Below, one piece after another: positions 1 through 10,730 of a stretch of DNA of 64,000 bases. Source of the stretch: Rhodotorula mucilaginosa (taxonomy: Eukaryota; Basidiomycota; Microbotryomycetes; Sporidiobolales; Sporidiobolaceae). Positions within the stretch are counted from its first letter, which is position 1. Every line of letters begins with the position of its first letter. The notes under the pieces are model-generated. The model saw only the letters and a list, made by a program, of their open reading frames with translations, was not told where the DNA came from and ran no database searches. Made by a program: the position numbers and the translations under genes. The stretch spans positions 620,001 through 684,000 of the forward strand of contig CP137873.1 of the NCBI GenBank assembly GCA_034406715.1, written 5' to 3'.

Positions 1-617
1 TACGCCGGAACCTTTCAGCAATGAGATGGCGGTCGGCCTGCTCGCCTCACTCGGAGGAGGTCCTCGCGGTTTCCACGTGCGCGAGCTCGACGATTCTTGT
101 TGCTGCTGCAGATGCGAGGCGGAGGGCGCGAACAGCGTAAAGAGGATTAGAAAGAGCAGTTCTCTTTCGTTTGCAAGGGTTCTGCGTTGGCGCTCACCTG
201 CTCGGACGCGAACGAGACGACCATTTTCCTGCCGCGCAAGAGTCTGTCCGAGAGGGCGGCTAGGGCGCGGTTGGCTTCCTGGGCGATAAGGGTGCGGTGC
301 GGCAGCGCTACACGTCGTCAGTCCCTCACGGCGCTCTGTCAATCTAGCATGCGAGGTGGACGGACCTGGTTGGTGTCATACTCGACGAAAGCGTAGCCCC
401 TCGGTTTGCCCTTTTGCGGGCCGGCCTTGTGGAAGAGGTAGTCGAGCTTTTTGATCTTGCCATAGCGTGCGCATGTCTGCATCAAGGCGTACCTGTGATC
501 CGGGAGTGAGGTCAGTTGCTGCCACGGTCAGTTCGGAAGGAGAGGCACTTGCTCGTCGACGCTGGTTGCGAGGTTGCCGACATAGAGACGCTTCTCGCTC
601 TTGACCTGCGAGCTCAT
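1..617 (-). CDS. RBM18: RBM18-like RNA-binding protein, 5' part (3' end outside window)
   Basis: Single-RRM protein of the RBM18 family; its role in RNA metabolism is poorly known. Exons read as 553-617, 366-492, 198-278 and 1-105, all in phase, and the gene runs off the left edge. The start at 615-617 is followed by MSSQVKSEKRLYVGNLAT, which carries RNP2 (LYVGNL). Exon 2 carries the family stretch FHKAGPQKGKPRGYAFVEY with RNP1 (GYAFVEY), and exon 3 ends the RRM at KMVVSFASEQ. The tail begins with a Q/S-rich piece. Intron 1 (493-552) starts GCAAGT, so it is a GC-AG intron; intron 2 starts GTCCGT. It diverges from the PPR-like gene with 239 bp between start codons. Family call is confident because the FHK...GQPRGYAFV-like block is specific; the function is known only from family membership. 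Confidence 0.85.
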
Positions 618-856
618 CTTTCTCGCCTCAACCCCGTGTGTGCGGGTGAATTGGCCGAGGTCGAGGAGCCAATTCGACCTTTTCTCTCGCTCTTCCTCCG
701 ACCCTTTGAGCACTCAGAGTCCGCGGTCCAGACGAGCGGGGGCATCGTCCGAAGCGTGAGGAGATCAGCGGGCGAGTACATTATCCTACCGTGCCCTGCC
801 CTACGTCTGCGCCCGACTGACCCGTCTCTCTTGCAAATAGGCCGCTGCTGCAAACG

Positions 857-3535
857 ATGCATGCACCGCGACTGGGCTTACGTGCGCTGCCGCTAAACGT
901 CCAGAGCTTGATCCTGTCATTCCTGCCTGCCCTGCGCCCGCCTGGACCGGCACCGAGAGGAGCAGCGCGCTTCTCGTCGAGCGTCTCGCTCCTCGACAAC
1001 AACCTCAAGCAAGCCGCCGCCACGCCCGCCTTCTTTGCTCAGGCGACAAGCCCAAGTCTAGAGCCGGAGCTGGAGCAACACGGCTCGGTGTTTGAAGTCG
1101 ACTCGGACGAGTACAACCGCGTGCCGCTCTCGAAAATCGATGTCGCGATCACCGCGACGCCCCGAACGCCAGGCGACTCTCTGCTCTCCCTGCTCGCGAG
1201 TCGCTCCTACGCCGAGGCGCACAAACTCCTTGCCGAATTAAGGGCGTCGGGCCAAACCATCGAGCCTCGGTATGGCTTTGCGCGCGAGGCGGAACGCGCC
1301 GTCGCTGGAGGAGGAGAAGGAGGAGACCAGGACTGGATCGAGTGGTGGGAACTCGCACCGGGAGTCACAGACTCGGTTCACGTCGATGTGCAAAACCTCC
1401 GGACTGAAGACGCGCTGATGGCCCGCCGCGCGACCCGCATCGCGAACCGTCTCTTCCAGTCGTTAGCCGCCGCCGCCACCACAGTCGAAGCCTCGGCCCC
1501 GAACCCGGCCGTCGACTATGCCCTCCTCGAACGCTTCGCCACTATACTCTGCCGGCAAGGTCACACCCGGGTCGTCGCAGAGCACGTACTCGTCCGCCTC
1601 GCGACGTATGCCCCTCCAGAGTATGCAGACCGGATCTGGACCGCCGCCCTGTCTCGCCACGTCGCCGAACATGGCAACACCTCGTTCCGCGTCTCGGGAT
1701 CCTACCTCGGCTACCGGACTCGTCCGGTTCGCGCAGCGGAAGCGCGCGTCGGTGTCGCCGAGCGGAAACGGCGCGAGGCCCACCGACTCGAGAGCAGGAC
1801 CGAGTCGACCCTGCTGTGGTACCTGAATCGACAACACGAAGCGTACCGATCGCTCGTCCGCGCGAGGGGTCGCATGGTCTTGGCGCAGGCGCACCTGGGC
1901 CGGCACGACCTCGCCGTCGCGCTGATCGAGGAGCAGCACCAAGTCGTCGACGGCGCGCGGATCAAGCTCTCGAACGAGACCTACCTGTCCCTCTTGCGCA
2001 TCTTGGCCGCCGCGAACGCCTTCCCGCTCTTTGAACGGACCCTCGAGGTCTTGTACTCGCACCAGCGGAGGTTGCTCCGAGTCCCCGCGTCGCACCGAGC
2101 GGGAGTCCGGATGCCCTACTTTGTTCGGGCCGCCGGCACCTTTCAGCACGAACCGGAACCCACCCCGGTCGAAGCGTTCTCGACCTTTCGGTATCAGCAC
2201 GTCGTCAGCACGATCGAGGAAGGCGAAGAATCGCTCTTCGAGAAGGCGGACGAAGCTCACGACATGGCACCGAACGAGATCAGCTTTGAGGAGGAGGACT
2301 CGGCGGCTCTTGGGCGCGCGGCGACTCGTACAGGACGGCGACGTAGTCGCGAGCTGGTCTCGCTCGTCTCGGAAGGCCGCCTCGCCGACGCGACGCACCT
2401 CGTCGGCCGGGTTCTCCTCGGTGGACCGCTTCCCTCGTCCAACGCCCTCGCTTCTTACCTCGACGCCGCTCGCATCGAAGCTGCGTCGTCCGAACGGGTC
2501 GGTCTCGCACTGCACGTACTCGAACGTCAAGCCTGGAAGCGGAGCGAGCGACGAGCGTGGTGGTCCACCGCCGAGATGCTCGCGGCTGTCAAGCAGGGAC
2601 GCTACCGCGACGCGTTTATCGCCTACAAGCGAACGTTTGCGATCGCCGCGCTGTCAAGATCGGCAAGGCGGGCGGTCTGGCTGGCGACTCGCCGGATGGC
2701 GGCGGCAAGGCCTGCGCAGATCGCGGGGGGCTCGTCTCCTTCGGCGGACCTGCTGCTTGTGCCGAGCCCCTACACGGTTTCGATCTTGCTGCAAGCCCTC
2801 GTGCCGCATCTCCGTACGGTGGCCGAACAAGGCGAACGGGACGCACGGCCGGGCGCGCTCGACTCGGCGGATCGCCTGATCGACGAGATCTACGCCGAAG
2901 TCGTCGCCGCGAACGAGCTCAAACTGTGGTCGTCCGGTAGCGCTGCTGCCATCCACGGGAAACAGGCCCCCAGCACGACGACGACGCCTTCCTCCCACCT
3001 CGACCCTTACACCTTCATCCCCTTCTTGCGCGACCGCCTCGCAACGCACGCGCCAGCGCCCGCGTTGCTGCAAATCCTCGCAGACATGTCTCGTCTCGGG
3101 ATCCAGCCGCAACCGCCGCACTATGCCATCGTGTTGCATGCGCTCGCCAAGCAAGGCGGGAAAGTCCCCCCTGGCAGCCGGATCGAAGCGCAACGAGCCG
3201 TCACTGCCGACCTTGCGCATGTGCTCTCGCTCTTTGAAGGCGCTGCCGCCCGCAACGGTCGCCAGTCCCTGTTCGAGTCGACCCGCGCATCACCGTCCGT
3301 ACGCGCTCTCACGACGGATGACGAGGGTCGCCTCCTCCTTCCGACCGAACCTCTCTCCTTACACGCCTACACGGGCGTCCTGCGCGGTTTGCGCGAGCGC
3401 GGCGCGTCTGCGATCGCGGGCGAGATCATGGCTCGACTGGCCGAGACGCGCAGTGCAGAGATTGTGCGCTGGATCGAGGAGGATGAGCAGTTCCGAGACG
3501 AGATGAGGAGGCTCAAACGCGAGGGAGTTCTATAG
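857..3535 (+). CDS. PPR-like, probably mitochondrial protein (intronless)
   Basis: Uninterrupted 892-codon reading frame. The N-terminus (MHAPRLGLRALPLNVQ, then an RFSSSVSLL stretch) is basic, serine-rich and lacks acids, like a mitochondrial presequence. Helical repeats resembling PPR units are visible, for example the segment around residues 735-760 with MSRLGIQPQPPHYAIVLHAL, and a fungal-type SYAEAHKLLAELRASG near residue 115. Fungal PPR proteins act on mitochondrial RNAs in processing, stability or translation; that role is inferred here. It is the only long gene in the window without an intron. I take the first ATG at 857, 239 bp from the divergent RBM18 start. Large antisense frames inside it are shadows. 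Confidence 0.7.
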   Translation: MHAPRLGLRALPLNVQSLILSFLPALRPPGPAPRGAARFSSSVSLLDNNLKQAAATPAFFAQATSPSLEPELEQHGSVFEVDSDEYNRVPLSKIDVAITATPRTPGDSLLSLLASRSYAEAHKLLAELRASGQTIEPRYGFAREAERAVAGGGEGGDQDWIEWWELAPGVTDSVHVDVQNLRTEDALMARRATRIANRLFQSLAAAATTVEASAPNPAVDYALLERFATILCRQGHTRVVAEHVLVRLATYAPPEYADRIWTAALSRHVAEHGNTSFRVSGSYLGYRTRPVRAAEARVGVAERKRREAHRLESRTESTLLWYLNRQHEAYRSLVRARGRMVLAQAHLGRHDLAVALIEEQHQVVDGARIKLSNETYLSLLRILAAANAFPLFERTLEVLYSHQRRLLRVPASHRAGVRMPYFVRAAGTFQHEPEPTPVEAFSTFRYQHVVSTIEEGEESLFEKADEAHDMAPNEISFEEEDSAALGRAATRTGRRRSRELVSLVSEGRLADATHLVGRVLLGGPLPSSNALASYLDAARIEAASSERVGLALHVLERQAWKRSERRAWWSTAEMLAAVKQGRYRDAFIAYKRTFAIAALSRSARRAVWLATRRMAAARPAQIAGGSSPSADLLLVPSPYTVSILLQALVPHLRTVAEQGERDARPGALDSADRLIDEIYAEVVAANELKLWSSGSAAAIHGKQAPSTTTTPSSHLDPYTFIPFLRDRLATHAPAPALLQILADMSRLGIQPQPPHYAIVLHALAKQGGKVPPGSRIEAQRAVTADLAHVLSLFEGAAARNGRQSLFESTRASPSVRALTTDDEGRLLLPTEPLSLHAYTGVLRGLRERGASAIAGEIMARLAETRSAEIVRWIEEDEQFRDEMRRLKREGVL

Positions 3536-3941
3536 ACATATTGAAACGCACGCGTTTTCCCGCGACCAACAGCTACTGGATTCTACCACGAAGGCACTGA
3601 AGAGCTCTTAGGGCGCTATGGCGCTCAGCTGGCGCGAAGGAAATCAAGCTCTTTTGTGCAGGCGACGCGACGCGAGCAAAGAACGCGTCGCTTCCTCTTT
3701 CGCCGCCGGCCTTTTCGCCTCTGAGTCCCGTCCCGCCGTTGCTGCAGAGAGCGCTGGACGCCGCTGCCGAGCACTAGAAGCGAACACAGACTTGTACTGC
3801 GACGACAGAGAGTCTTCCCACGCCTCGTACCGCCGTCGCCGCAACCTCGCACTTGTTCGAACAAGCTCCTCGCACGATGGTACGTCTCCGCGCGTAGATA
3901 CCGCAGCCCAGTGAGATGAAGTAATTGACCACCGTGCACGC
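3536..3941. promoter_or_regulatory. MCM2 upstream region with two MluI-box (ACGCGT) motifs
   Basis: Gap between the PPR-like gene and MCM2. It contains ACGCGT at 3550-3555 and again at 3683-3688, and the first is followed at once by TTTTCCCGCG (3555-3564), an E2F-like sequence. ACGCGT is the MCB element bound by MBF (Mbp1/Swi6) in ascomycete yeasts, where it drives MCM and other S-phase genes. The sites lie about 390 and 255 bp upstream of the MCM2 ATG. Binding is inferred, not shown. Confidence 0.5.
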
Positions 3942-6900
3942 ATGCAGGCTCCTCCCGGCTCTGCTCAGAAGCGCCCGCGTTCGCCGTCGCCGAACCGTCG
4001 CGGTCCGGCTGCTGCCCCTTCGTCTGATGGCCCGGCACCGACCCCAGACGCGCAGCCAGTCTCGACTCCGGCAGGGTCTCTGCCCGGTAGTTCGCCGCCG
4101 CCCGCGACGAGTGACTTTGAAGACGAGGACATCTACGGGCTTGCGGATGGAGACCTCGAGGACGTTGAAGAGGAGGAAGGCGAGGACCTGTTTGACGACG
4201 ATATGCTCAAGTGAGTTGGTCAAGACCGAGTCTGCAGAACCTCACGCAGTGAGCGAGTGTTGACTTCGTGGACTTGCAGCGATTACATCGAGAACCGCAA
4301 ACTCGACGTGTACGACAAGGGCGACCTGAACGACGACGAGCAATTCTCCGACGACCCCGATGCGCGTCGCGCAGCTGAAGACCGCATGGACCGACGCGAC
4401 CGCCGCGTCGCACGTGCAGCGGGTGCAGCGGGAGACCGGCGAAAGGCCCGGATGCCCAAGTTCCTCGCGAGCGACGAGGAGGACTCGGAGGACGAAGGAC
4501 AGTTGCTCGGGCGCAGGAGGGTCAGGCGACTGTACGACGAGCCGTACGGCGATGACGATGCTGGCTATGATGAGGTACGTCCAACGACCCAAAAGCACTT
4601 GGCAGGGATTTACGCGATCTGACCATCTCATCACCTCGGACCCCGCAGGAGATGCCCATCGAGCAACTGTCCGACATCCGTGCCGACTCGCTCGCACAAT
4701 GGATCGACGAGCCCCGAACGCGCCGGACCATCATGCGCGAGTTCAAGAACTTCTTGCTGACCTACACCGACGACAACAACGAGTCGGTGTACGGTTCTCG
4801 CATCACTCAGCTCGGTCAACGTGGGTTTCCACTTTCTGGCCTAAAGTATAGCCGCCGCGCGAGACTGACGTGCTCCACACCGCAGTCAACTCTGAATCGC
4901 TCGAGGTCTCTTTCCTGCACTTGTCCGACTCGAAGGCGATCCTCGCCTACTTCCTCGCCAACTCGCCCGCGGCGATGCTCCCCATCTTTGACGAGGTCGC
5001 GCTCGACGTCATCCTCCTGGCTTTCCCGCACTACACTCGCATCCACGCTGAAGTCCACGTCCGCATCACCGAACTGCCGACTTCGTACACCCTCCGCGAC
5101 CTGCGTCAGTCGCACCTCGACGCCCTCGTTCGCGTCAGCGGGGTCGTCACTCGCCGCTCGGGAGTCTTCCCGCAGCTCAAGTACGTCAAATTCGACTGCG
5201 GCAAGTGCGGAGAAGTGCTCGGGCCCTTCTTCCAGGACGCGGCGAGCGAGATCCGGATCAGCTTCTGCAGCGCTTGCAACGGCAAAGGCCCTTTCACGGT
5301 CAACTCGGAACAGGCAAGTCTGGTGGAGTCGGTATGGCTGGTTCGTTGATACTTGCACGGACTGACTCCCATCCATACATGCAGACTGTCTACCGGAATT
5401 ACCAGAAGCTCACGCTGCAAGAGTCGCCCGGCTCGGTTCCGGCCGGTCGCCTGCCTCGCCATCGGGAAGTCATCCTCCTCTGGGACCTGATCGACTCCGC
5501 TAAACCGGGAGACGAAATCGAAGTCACCGGCATCTACCGCAACAACTTTGACACTTCGCTCAACGTCAAGAACGGCTTCCCCGTCTTTTCGACCGTGCTC
5601 GAGGCGAACCACGTCAACAAGAAGGAGGACCTGTTTGCCTCTTTCCGCCTGACGGAAGAGGACGAGCACGCGATCCGGGAGCTCGCGCGAGATGAGCGGA
5701 TCGGCAAGCGGATCATCAAATCCATGGCGCCGTCTATCTACGGTCACGACGACATCAAGACGGCCATTGCCCTCTCCCTTTTCGGAGGAGTGCCCAAGGA
5801 CATCAACCGCAAGCACCGCATTCGTGGCGACATCAACGTCCTCCTTCTCGGAGACCCCGGTACCGCCAAGTCGCAGGTGCTCAAGTACGTCGAAAAGACT
5901 GCGAACCGCGCGGTCTTTGCAACTGGACAAGGTGCCAGTGCGGTCGGTTTGACGGCCAGCGTCCGCAAGGACCCCGTCACCCGCGAGTGGGGTCTCGAAG
6001 GTGGTGCACTCGTCCTGGCCGACAAGGGCGTCTGCTTGATCGACGAATTCGACAAGATGAACGACGCGGACCGGTACGTTCCTTTTGCTGTTCACCTGCA
6101 GAACTGTCGAGGCCGACCGCTAAACGTCGTCGTGCCCACAGAACTTCGATCCACGAAGCGATGGAACAGCAGAGCATCTCCATCTCGAAAGCCGGCATCG
6201 TCACGACTTTGCAGGCTCGCTGTGCCATCATTGCCGCCGCGAATCCTATCCGCGGACGCTACAACCCGACTATCCCCTTCAGCCAGAACGTCGAGCTCAC
6301 CGAGCCGATCCTGTCCCGTTTCGACATCCTTTGCGTGGTCAAGGACGAAGCCGACCCGAGCATCGACGAGATGCTCGCCAACTTTGTCGTCGGCAGCCAC
6401 CTCCGGTCGCATCCCAACTTTGACGCCGAGGTCGACGAGGTCAACGCGAGCGGTTTGATCGACGCAGATGTACGCTCTCCTCACCGTCGGCAGCGCTCGG
6501 CAGTCTCACTGACCTGTGTATGGACCTTCTCCGCAGCTGATCCCGCAAGACCTCCTCCGCAAGTACATCCAGTACGCGCGAGACCGCGTCAAGCCGCAGC
6601 TGCACATGATGGACCAGGAAAAGATCTCGCGCTTGTACGCCGAACTCCGTCGCGAGTCGATCTCGACGGGGTCGTTCCCGATCACGGTCCGTCACCTCGA
6701 ATCCATCATTCGCATGTCGGAGGCGAGCGCCAAGATGCACCTCCGCGAGTTTGTCCGGTCCGACGACATCGACCTCGCCATCCAGGTGACGGTCGGCAGC
6801 TTTGTCTCGGCGCAAAAGTCGAGCGTGCGCAAGCAGCTCCAGCGCGGCTTCCGCAAGTACCTGCGAGTCGCCAAGGACGACGAGGAGGTTCTCGCGTTCC

Positions 6901-7118
6901 TCCTCGGCCATCTCGTCAAGGACCGTGCCCGCTTCCTCATGTCGAAGAGCGGCCGCAACGAGATGCCGGATTCGGTCACCATCAAGGTCGACGAGCTCGC
7001 CAAGAAGGCCGCCGAGATCGAAGTGCACGACATCCAGCCGTTCCTGCGCTCGGCGCTGTTCAACAAAGTGCTCCGGTACGAGCACCGCGGCGACCAGATC
7101 TTCAAGTCGTTTGTGTAG
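3942..7118 (+). CDS. MCM2: DNA replication licensing factor MCM2
   Basis: Subunit of the MCM2-7 replicative helicase. Seven exons: 3942-4210, 4280-4574, 4649-4820, 4886-5313, 5385-6073, 6142-6469 and 6537-7118, giving 920 aa, close to the family length. The N-terminal tail is acidic and serine-rich as in other Mcm2 proteins. A zinc finger of form CGKC...CSAC lies near residues 350-375. The AAA+ core shows Walker A GDPGTAKS near residue 545, Walker [11 protein letters not shown] near 605 and the arginine finger SRFDIL near 675. Intron 4 (5314-5384) begins GCAAGT and ends CAG, a GC-AG intron that joins NSEQ to TVYRNY, exactly as conservation requires. Two ACGCGT boxes upstream suggest G1/S control. 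Confidence 0.97.
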
Positions 7119-7296
7119 ATGATGCTTCCGGGGCATGGGGTTGTCTGTTGTAGCATGTTGTCTCCTTGGTTGTAACCGCGTACTAGTGAGTGAATCGAAA
7201 CAGTGGCGCTGTTACAAGTTCTTGTTGAGCATAGACAATACGACAGGTGAGCTATATATATTTACGGTAATTCAGGAGCGAGAGATAGTGAAGGGG

Positions 7297-10200
7297 TTAG
7301 GTCGAGGTCTCCTTGAAGTGCAGCTGCTCGTCGATTTCGCCCAGGCGTTTCTTCCAGGTTTCGACTTCGGCGAGCTTCTCCTGCAAAGATTGAATCTCTT
7401 TCTGGAAGGAAACCGAGCTGCGTCGAACAACGAGATTAGCCCTCTGCTGTTCAGGTTCCGGGAAGATTGGACCAAACGCACTGCTCTGCTTCGCCGATTT
7501 GGCTCAGCTCCCATTGTCCTCCGACGCCAGTGAGGCGCAGCAAGTACATGTGATGCTGGTACAAGCTCGGGCGGTGCGAGATGGTGACCAGGGCTGCGAG
7601 ACGGCGTCAGAGGTATGGTCAGCTGCGGCAGGAAAGATCACACGGGCCGCAACAAACTCACTGATCCCGAGGTCCTTGGCGTGTTGGTACATCGACCCTT
7701 CAACATCCGTCGAAACCGCCGAGGTGCACTCGTCGAGCACGCCATACTTTGGCAGGTGGTAAAAGAGGCGAGCCATTCCCATCTAGCGATGAGCGAAAGT
7801 TAGTTCGCTTTTCGAGCCTAGAACTACTCCGTCGGGGTCGCACTCACCCTTTGCTTCTCGCCGCCGGACAGGATATCCTTCCACTCTTTCCGTACGTCAT
7901 ACCCTGGAGTGCGCAGTAGAATCAGCGCTCCTGAAGAACCAACATGATCGCAGCTCAAACCGTGGGAAACTCACCGCCTTCGCGCTCGGGCAAGTAAGCC
8001 AGATGAACCTTGCGCAGGATCTCCAGCAGGTCATCGTCCGTCTTACCCGATTTGACAAAGTCGGGGTACGAGTGCGGATAGATGATCCTGTGTGGTTTCT
8101 CGTGGTGAGTACGTCGCCGAAACGGTCAAGCGACAACTCGCCGACGTACTGATCGCGCAGACTTCCACTTGAGAGGTACGGCCTCTGCGGCAGGAACATG
8201 ATGTTCGAGTCGTCCGGTCGCGAGACGAACCCTTCCCACACCGGCCAGAGACCGGCGAGAACCCGAGCGATCGCTGTCTTGCCCGAACCGTTCCCTCCGG
8301 TAATCAGCAGGTGCTCGCCCGGCTTGATCTTGACGCTAAGTTGTTTGACTAGCTCTTCGCCGCCGCGGGCAACTCCGGGGGCCGGAGCAACGATCGGCAC
8401 CTTGTCGAAAATGACTCCTTGTTCGGGCGGAGCCGAGTCGACCAGCTTGCCGTTCAAGGTCCCCAAGTCGTAGAACGGAGCGTCGGCAGGCAGGTCGAGC
8501 GGGCGAGGCATCGACGCATAGGACGACACGGACAGGTCGTGGAGCGTCGAGAGGAGCGTGTAGACTCGCGAGGTAGACCCGGCCAATTCGGACAGGTCCT
8601 TCCAAGACAGCATGAGCCGGCCGCCGGCATCGGCAAGCGAAAGAAGCAGTCGACGGTTCGAGATGTAGTCTGTCGGTACTCTGCGTCAGCGACCCTGCGT
8701 TCTTCTTTGGGTCGGCTAGGTCGACTCACTTTCGGTCCGCTGCGGGATGGAAAGTCCGTCCTGCTTCTTGCCGAGGGTCGGAATCGCAATCAAGCAGTAC
8801 CCGACAGCCGACCACAGGTACTTGACCACAAAGTCCTCGGTCTGCGACGTTGAAGCGTCCTCGTCAGTCTTCTATTGCGCCCTCTCGCCGCGTTCAAAGA
8901 AGCCAGACGTCGAACGCAAACTCACCATTCCGTACACAATCCGAATCTGCGGCCTCATTTTGATCAGTGTCCTATCGTGATCAGTTCTTGCAAGACTGTC
9001 GAGCGCACCTTGAAGATAGAGTTGACATGCTTGATCAGGCGCAAGTAGGCCCGCGTGAGGATGTCTTTTTCGATGGGACCGCCTCCGTAGAACCTGCATG
9101 CCACACAGTCTCAGTTACGAGCAACGAGTGCATCTCGGTTCATCTGGGCCGAGAAAAACGTACGCGACCTCCTCCGAGTTGATAATCAGCCTCGAGTGCG
9201 CCGCCCGGAAGTCGCCTTCAAGTTTCGCCTCGACCGCAGCCAGTTTGCCGAACGCCGGCGTCACTTTTCGCAGGATCCAGGCCGTGGCGAAATAAGAGGC
9301 AAAGAGGCCGAGGGATCCTTTGCCGCCGAGCGAGCGTCCGAGCTGAATGTTGAACAGGATGAGGTCGAGGACCGGCTTGGACACGTTCGAGCTGGAACGT
9401 CGTCGTCATCAAAGTCGATCAGTATGCGCTAAACCAACGCTCAGCAATGTGTGGACTTACTAGAGAGCCGACAGAGTCTCGCAGAAGCGATTGATGTCGG
9501 TCGTGACAAACTGGTCCGCGCCGTTGGCACCGATCCGTGCGTCGAGGTTCAGAACTTTGTAGAACGTATTGTTCTTGTCGAGGTACAAGTCGTGGACATA
9601 GCGAGTCAGGCGAGTTCGGAACGAGATGGCCAGCTTTGACTGGAGGAAGCGGATCATGGCGTTGGTGTAGACGGAGGGGATCGCCAGAAGGTACCAATAC
9701 ACGAGACCTCGGAGGAACCCCTTGCCGTTCGCCGAGACCTATCCGACGTATGAAGGCGAGTCAGGATCCGCTTGTACTCGTAGAAGCTAGTCGCACGCGA
9801 AAAAATAAGAGACTGACGAGATCTCCGACGAGCTTGCCGTCGAGCTGGGCGACGAGAAGACTGAGGTAGGTGCGCAAGAGGAGGAAACTCGTGTGGACTC
9901 CGATGAGCCACACTTCTTTGCTTGTCGCGCGCGGGACAATGATGCGCCAGATAGCTGCGAGTTGGCGGAAGAACTCCTTGTTGACGCCCACGCGCTGCGC
10001 CGCCGCGTTCGCCGACGCTGCGACCGACTCTCCGGCTCTCCGAGCAGCGACAGCGACGGGTCCGCCGGCGGCGGCGCGACGAAACAGCGGTCGGTGCGCG
10101 GCAAAGGTGGTGGCTTTCGTCGGCCGGATGGTAACTTTCGAGACCCGTCCGCGGTTCGGGACGAGCAACTCGCGCGCTCCACCCGGCAAGGGGTTGTACA

Positions 10201-10405
10201 AGTCGCGCTGGGCGAGTTCGATCTGCGGGGTCGTGAGCAACTGCTGGTTCCGTCTGTCGGCGGCTTCTTGCGCGGCCGAGACGACCTTGCGTCGCAAGTA
10301 GACGAGGGCGAGCAACGTCGCTGCGACGGCGGCTGCTCCGCTGCCGCTTTCGAGGTTGGCCCTCAGCGAGCGGCTCTGCGCCAGCTTTGACTGGGCGGGC
10401 GCCAT
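7297..10405 (-). CDS. Peroxisomal ABCD (Pxa/ALD-type) half-transporter
   Basis: Imports acyl-CoA into peroxisomes for beta-oxidation, if it acts like its family. Twelve exons (high to low): 9818-10405, 9461-9738, 9164-9391, 9009-9093, 8926-8946, 8730-8841, 8150-8669, 7975-8087, 7848-7903, 7662-7782, 7482-7593, 7297-7417; 784 aa. One membrane domain comes first, with the EAA-like segment [15 protein letters not shown] and the block NSEEVAFYGGG typical of ALD proteins. The ATPase domain has Walker A GGNGSGKT near residue 560 (the first position after the usual G is G instead of P), signature LSGGEKQR, Walker [10 protein letters not shown] and the switch TISHRPS. A coiled-coil tail follows. Exon 5 is only 21 nt (IRIVYGM), a segment conserved in ABCD proteins. 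Which partner (Pxa1 or Pxa2) it matches is not clear to me. Confidence 0.93.
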
Positions 10406-10730
10406 CGCTGTGCAGTGCGGGTCGAGTCGAGTCGAGTCGAGTTGGCGGCCCTTTCACGCTCAAGTGCGATGACGGATTGGCTCGGCAATTCGCAGCAAGC
10501 TCGGCAGAGGCTGGCAGGCTTTATTGGGGTCTTCTGCAGCCGCAAGTGGTGTACAAGGCTTGTCTCAGGCTATGCCGGAGACTCGGCGGAGTGGTGAAAG
10601 ACGACGTGCGTGCACCGGCTGCAAGTCAAGTGGGGCGCTCATGACGACCGATGCGCACTCGAGCTCTCGTCTCTCCTTCTATTTCGGCTGGTTTTCGTGA
10701 TCGTTGTGACACCCAAAAGAGCGTGCGGGT
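10406..10730. other. Intergenic gap with a (GTCGA)n repeat
   Basis: Lies between the ABCD start and the SET/MYND stop, so it should hold the ABCD promoter and 5' leader plus the 3' UTR of its neighbour. A tandem GTCGA repeat of four units plus GT sits at 10421-10442, about 15 bp upstream of the ABCD start codon. No gene is seen. Confidence 0.6.

Noticed and set aside
1463-2530. 355-aa open frame on the minus strand
   Set aside because: It lies wholly antisense to the PPR-like gene, has biased R/G/V composition and no family motif; long antisense frames are expected at this GC content.
7441-7510. Early stop in the ABCD gene after GGQWELSQ
   Set aside because: A 64-nt GT-AG intron (7418-7481) restores the frame and yields the coiled-coil tail typical of ABCD proteins.
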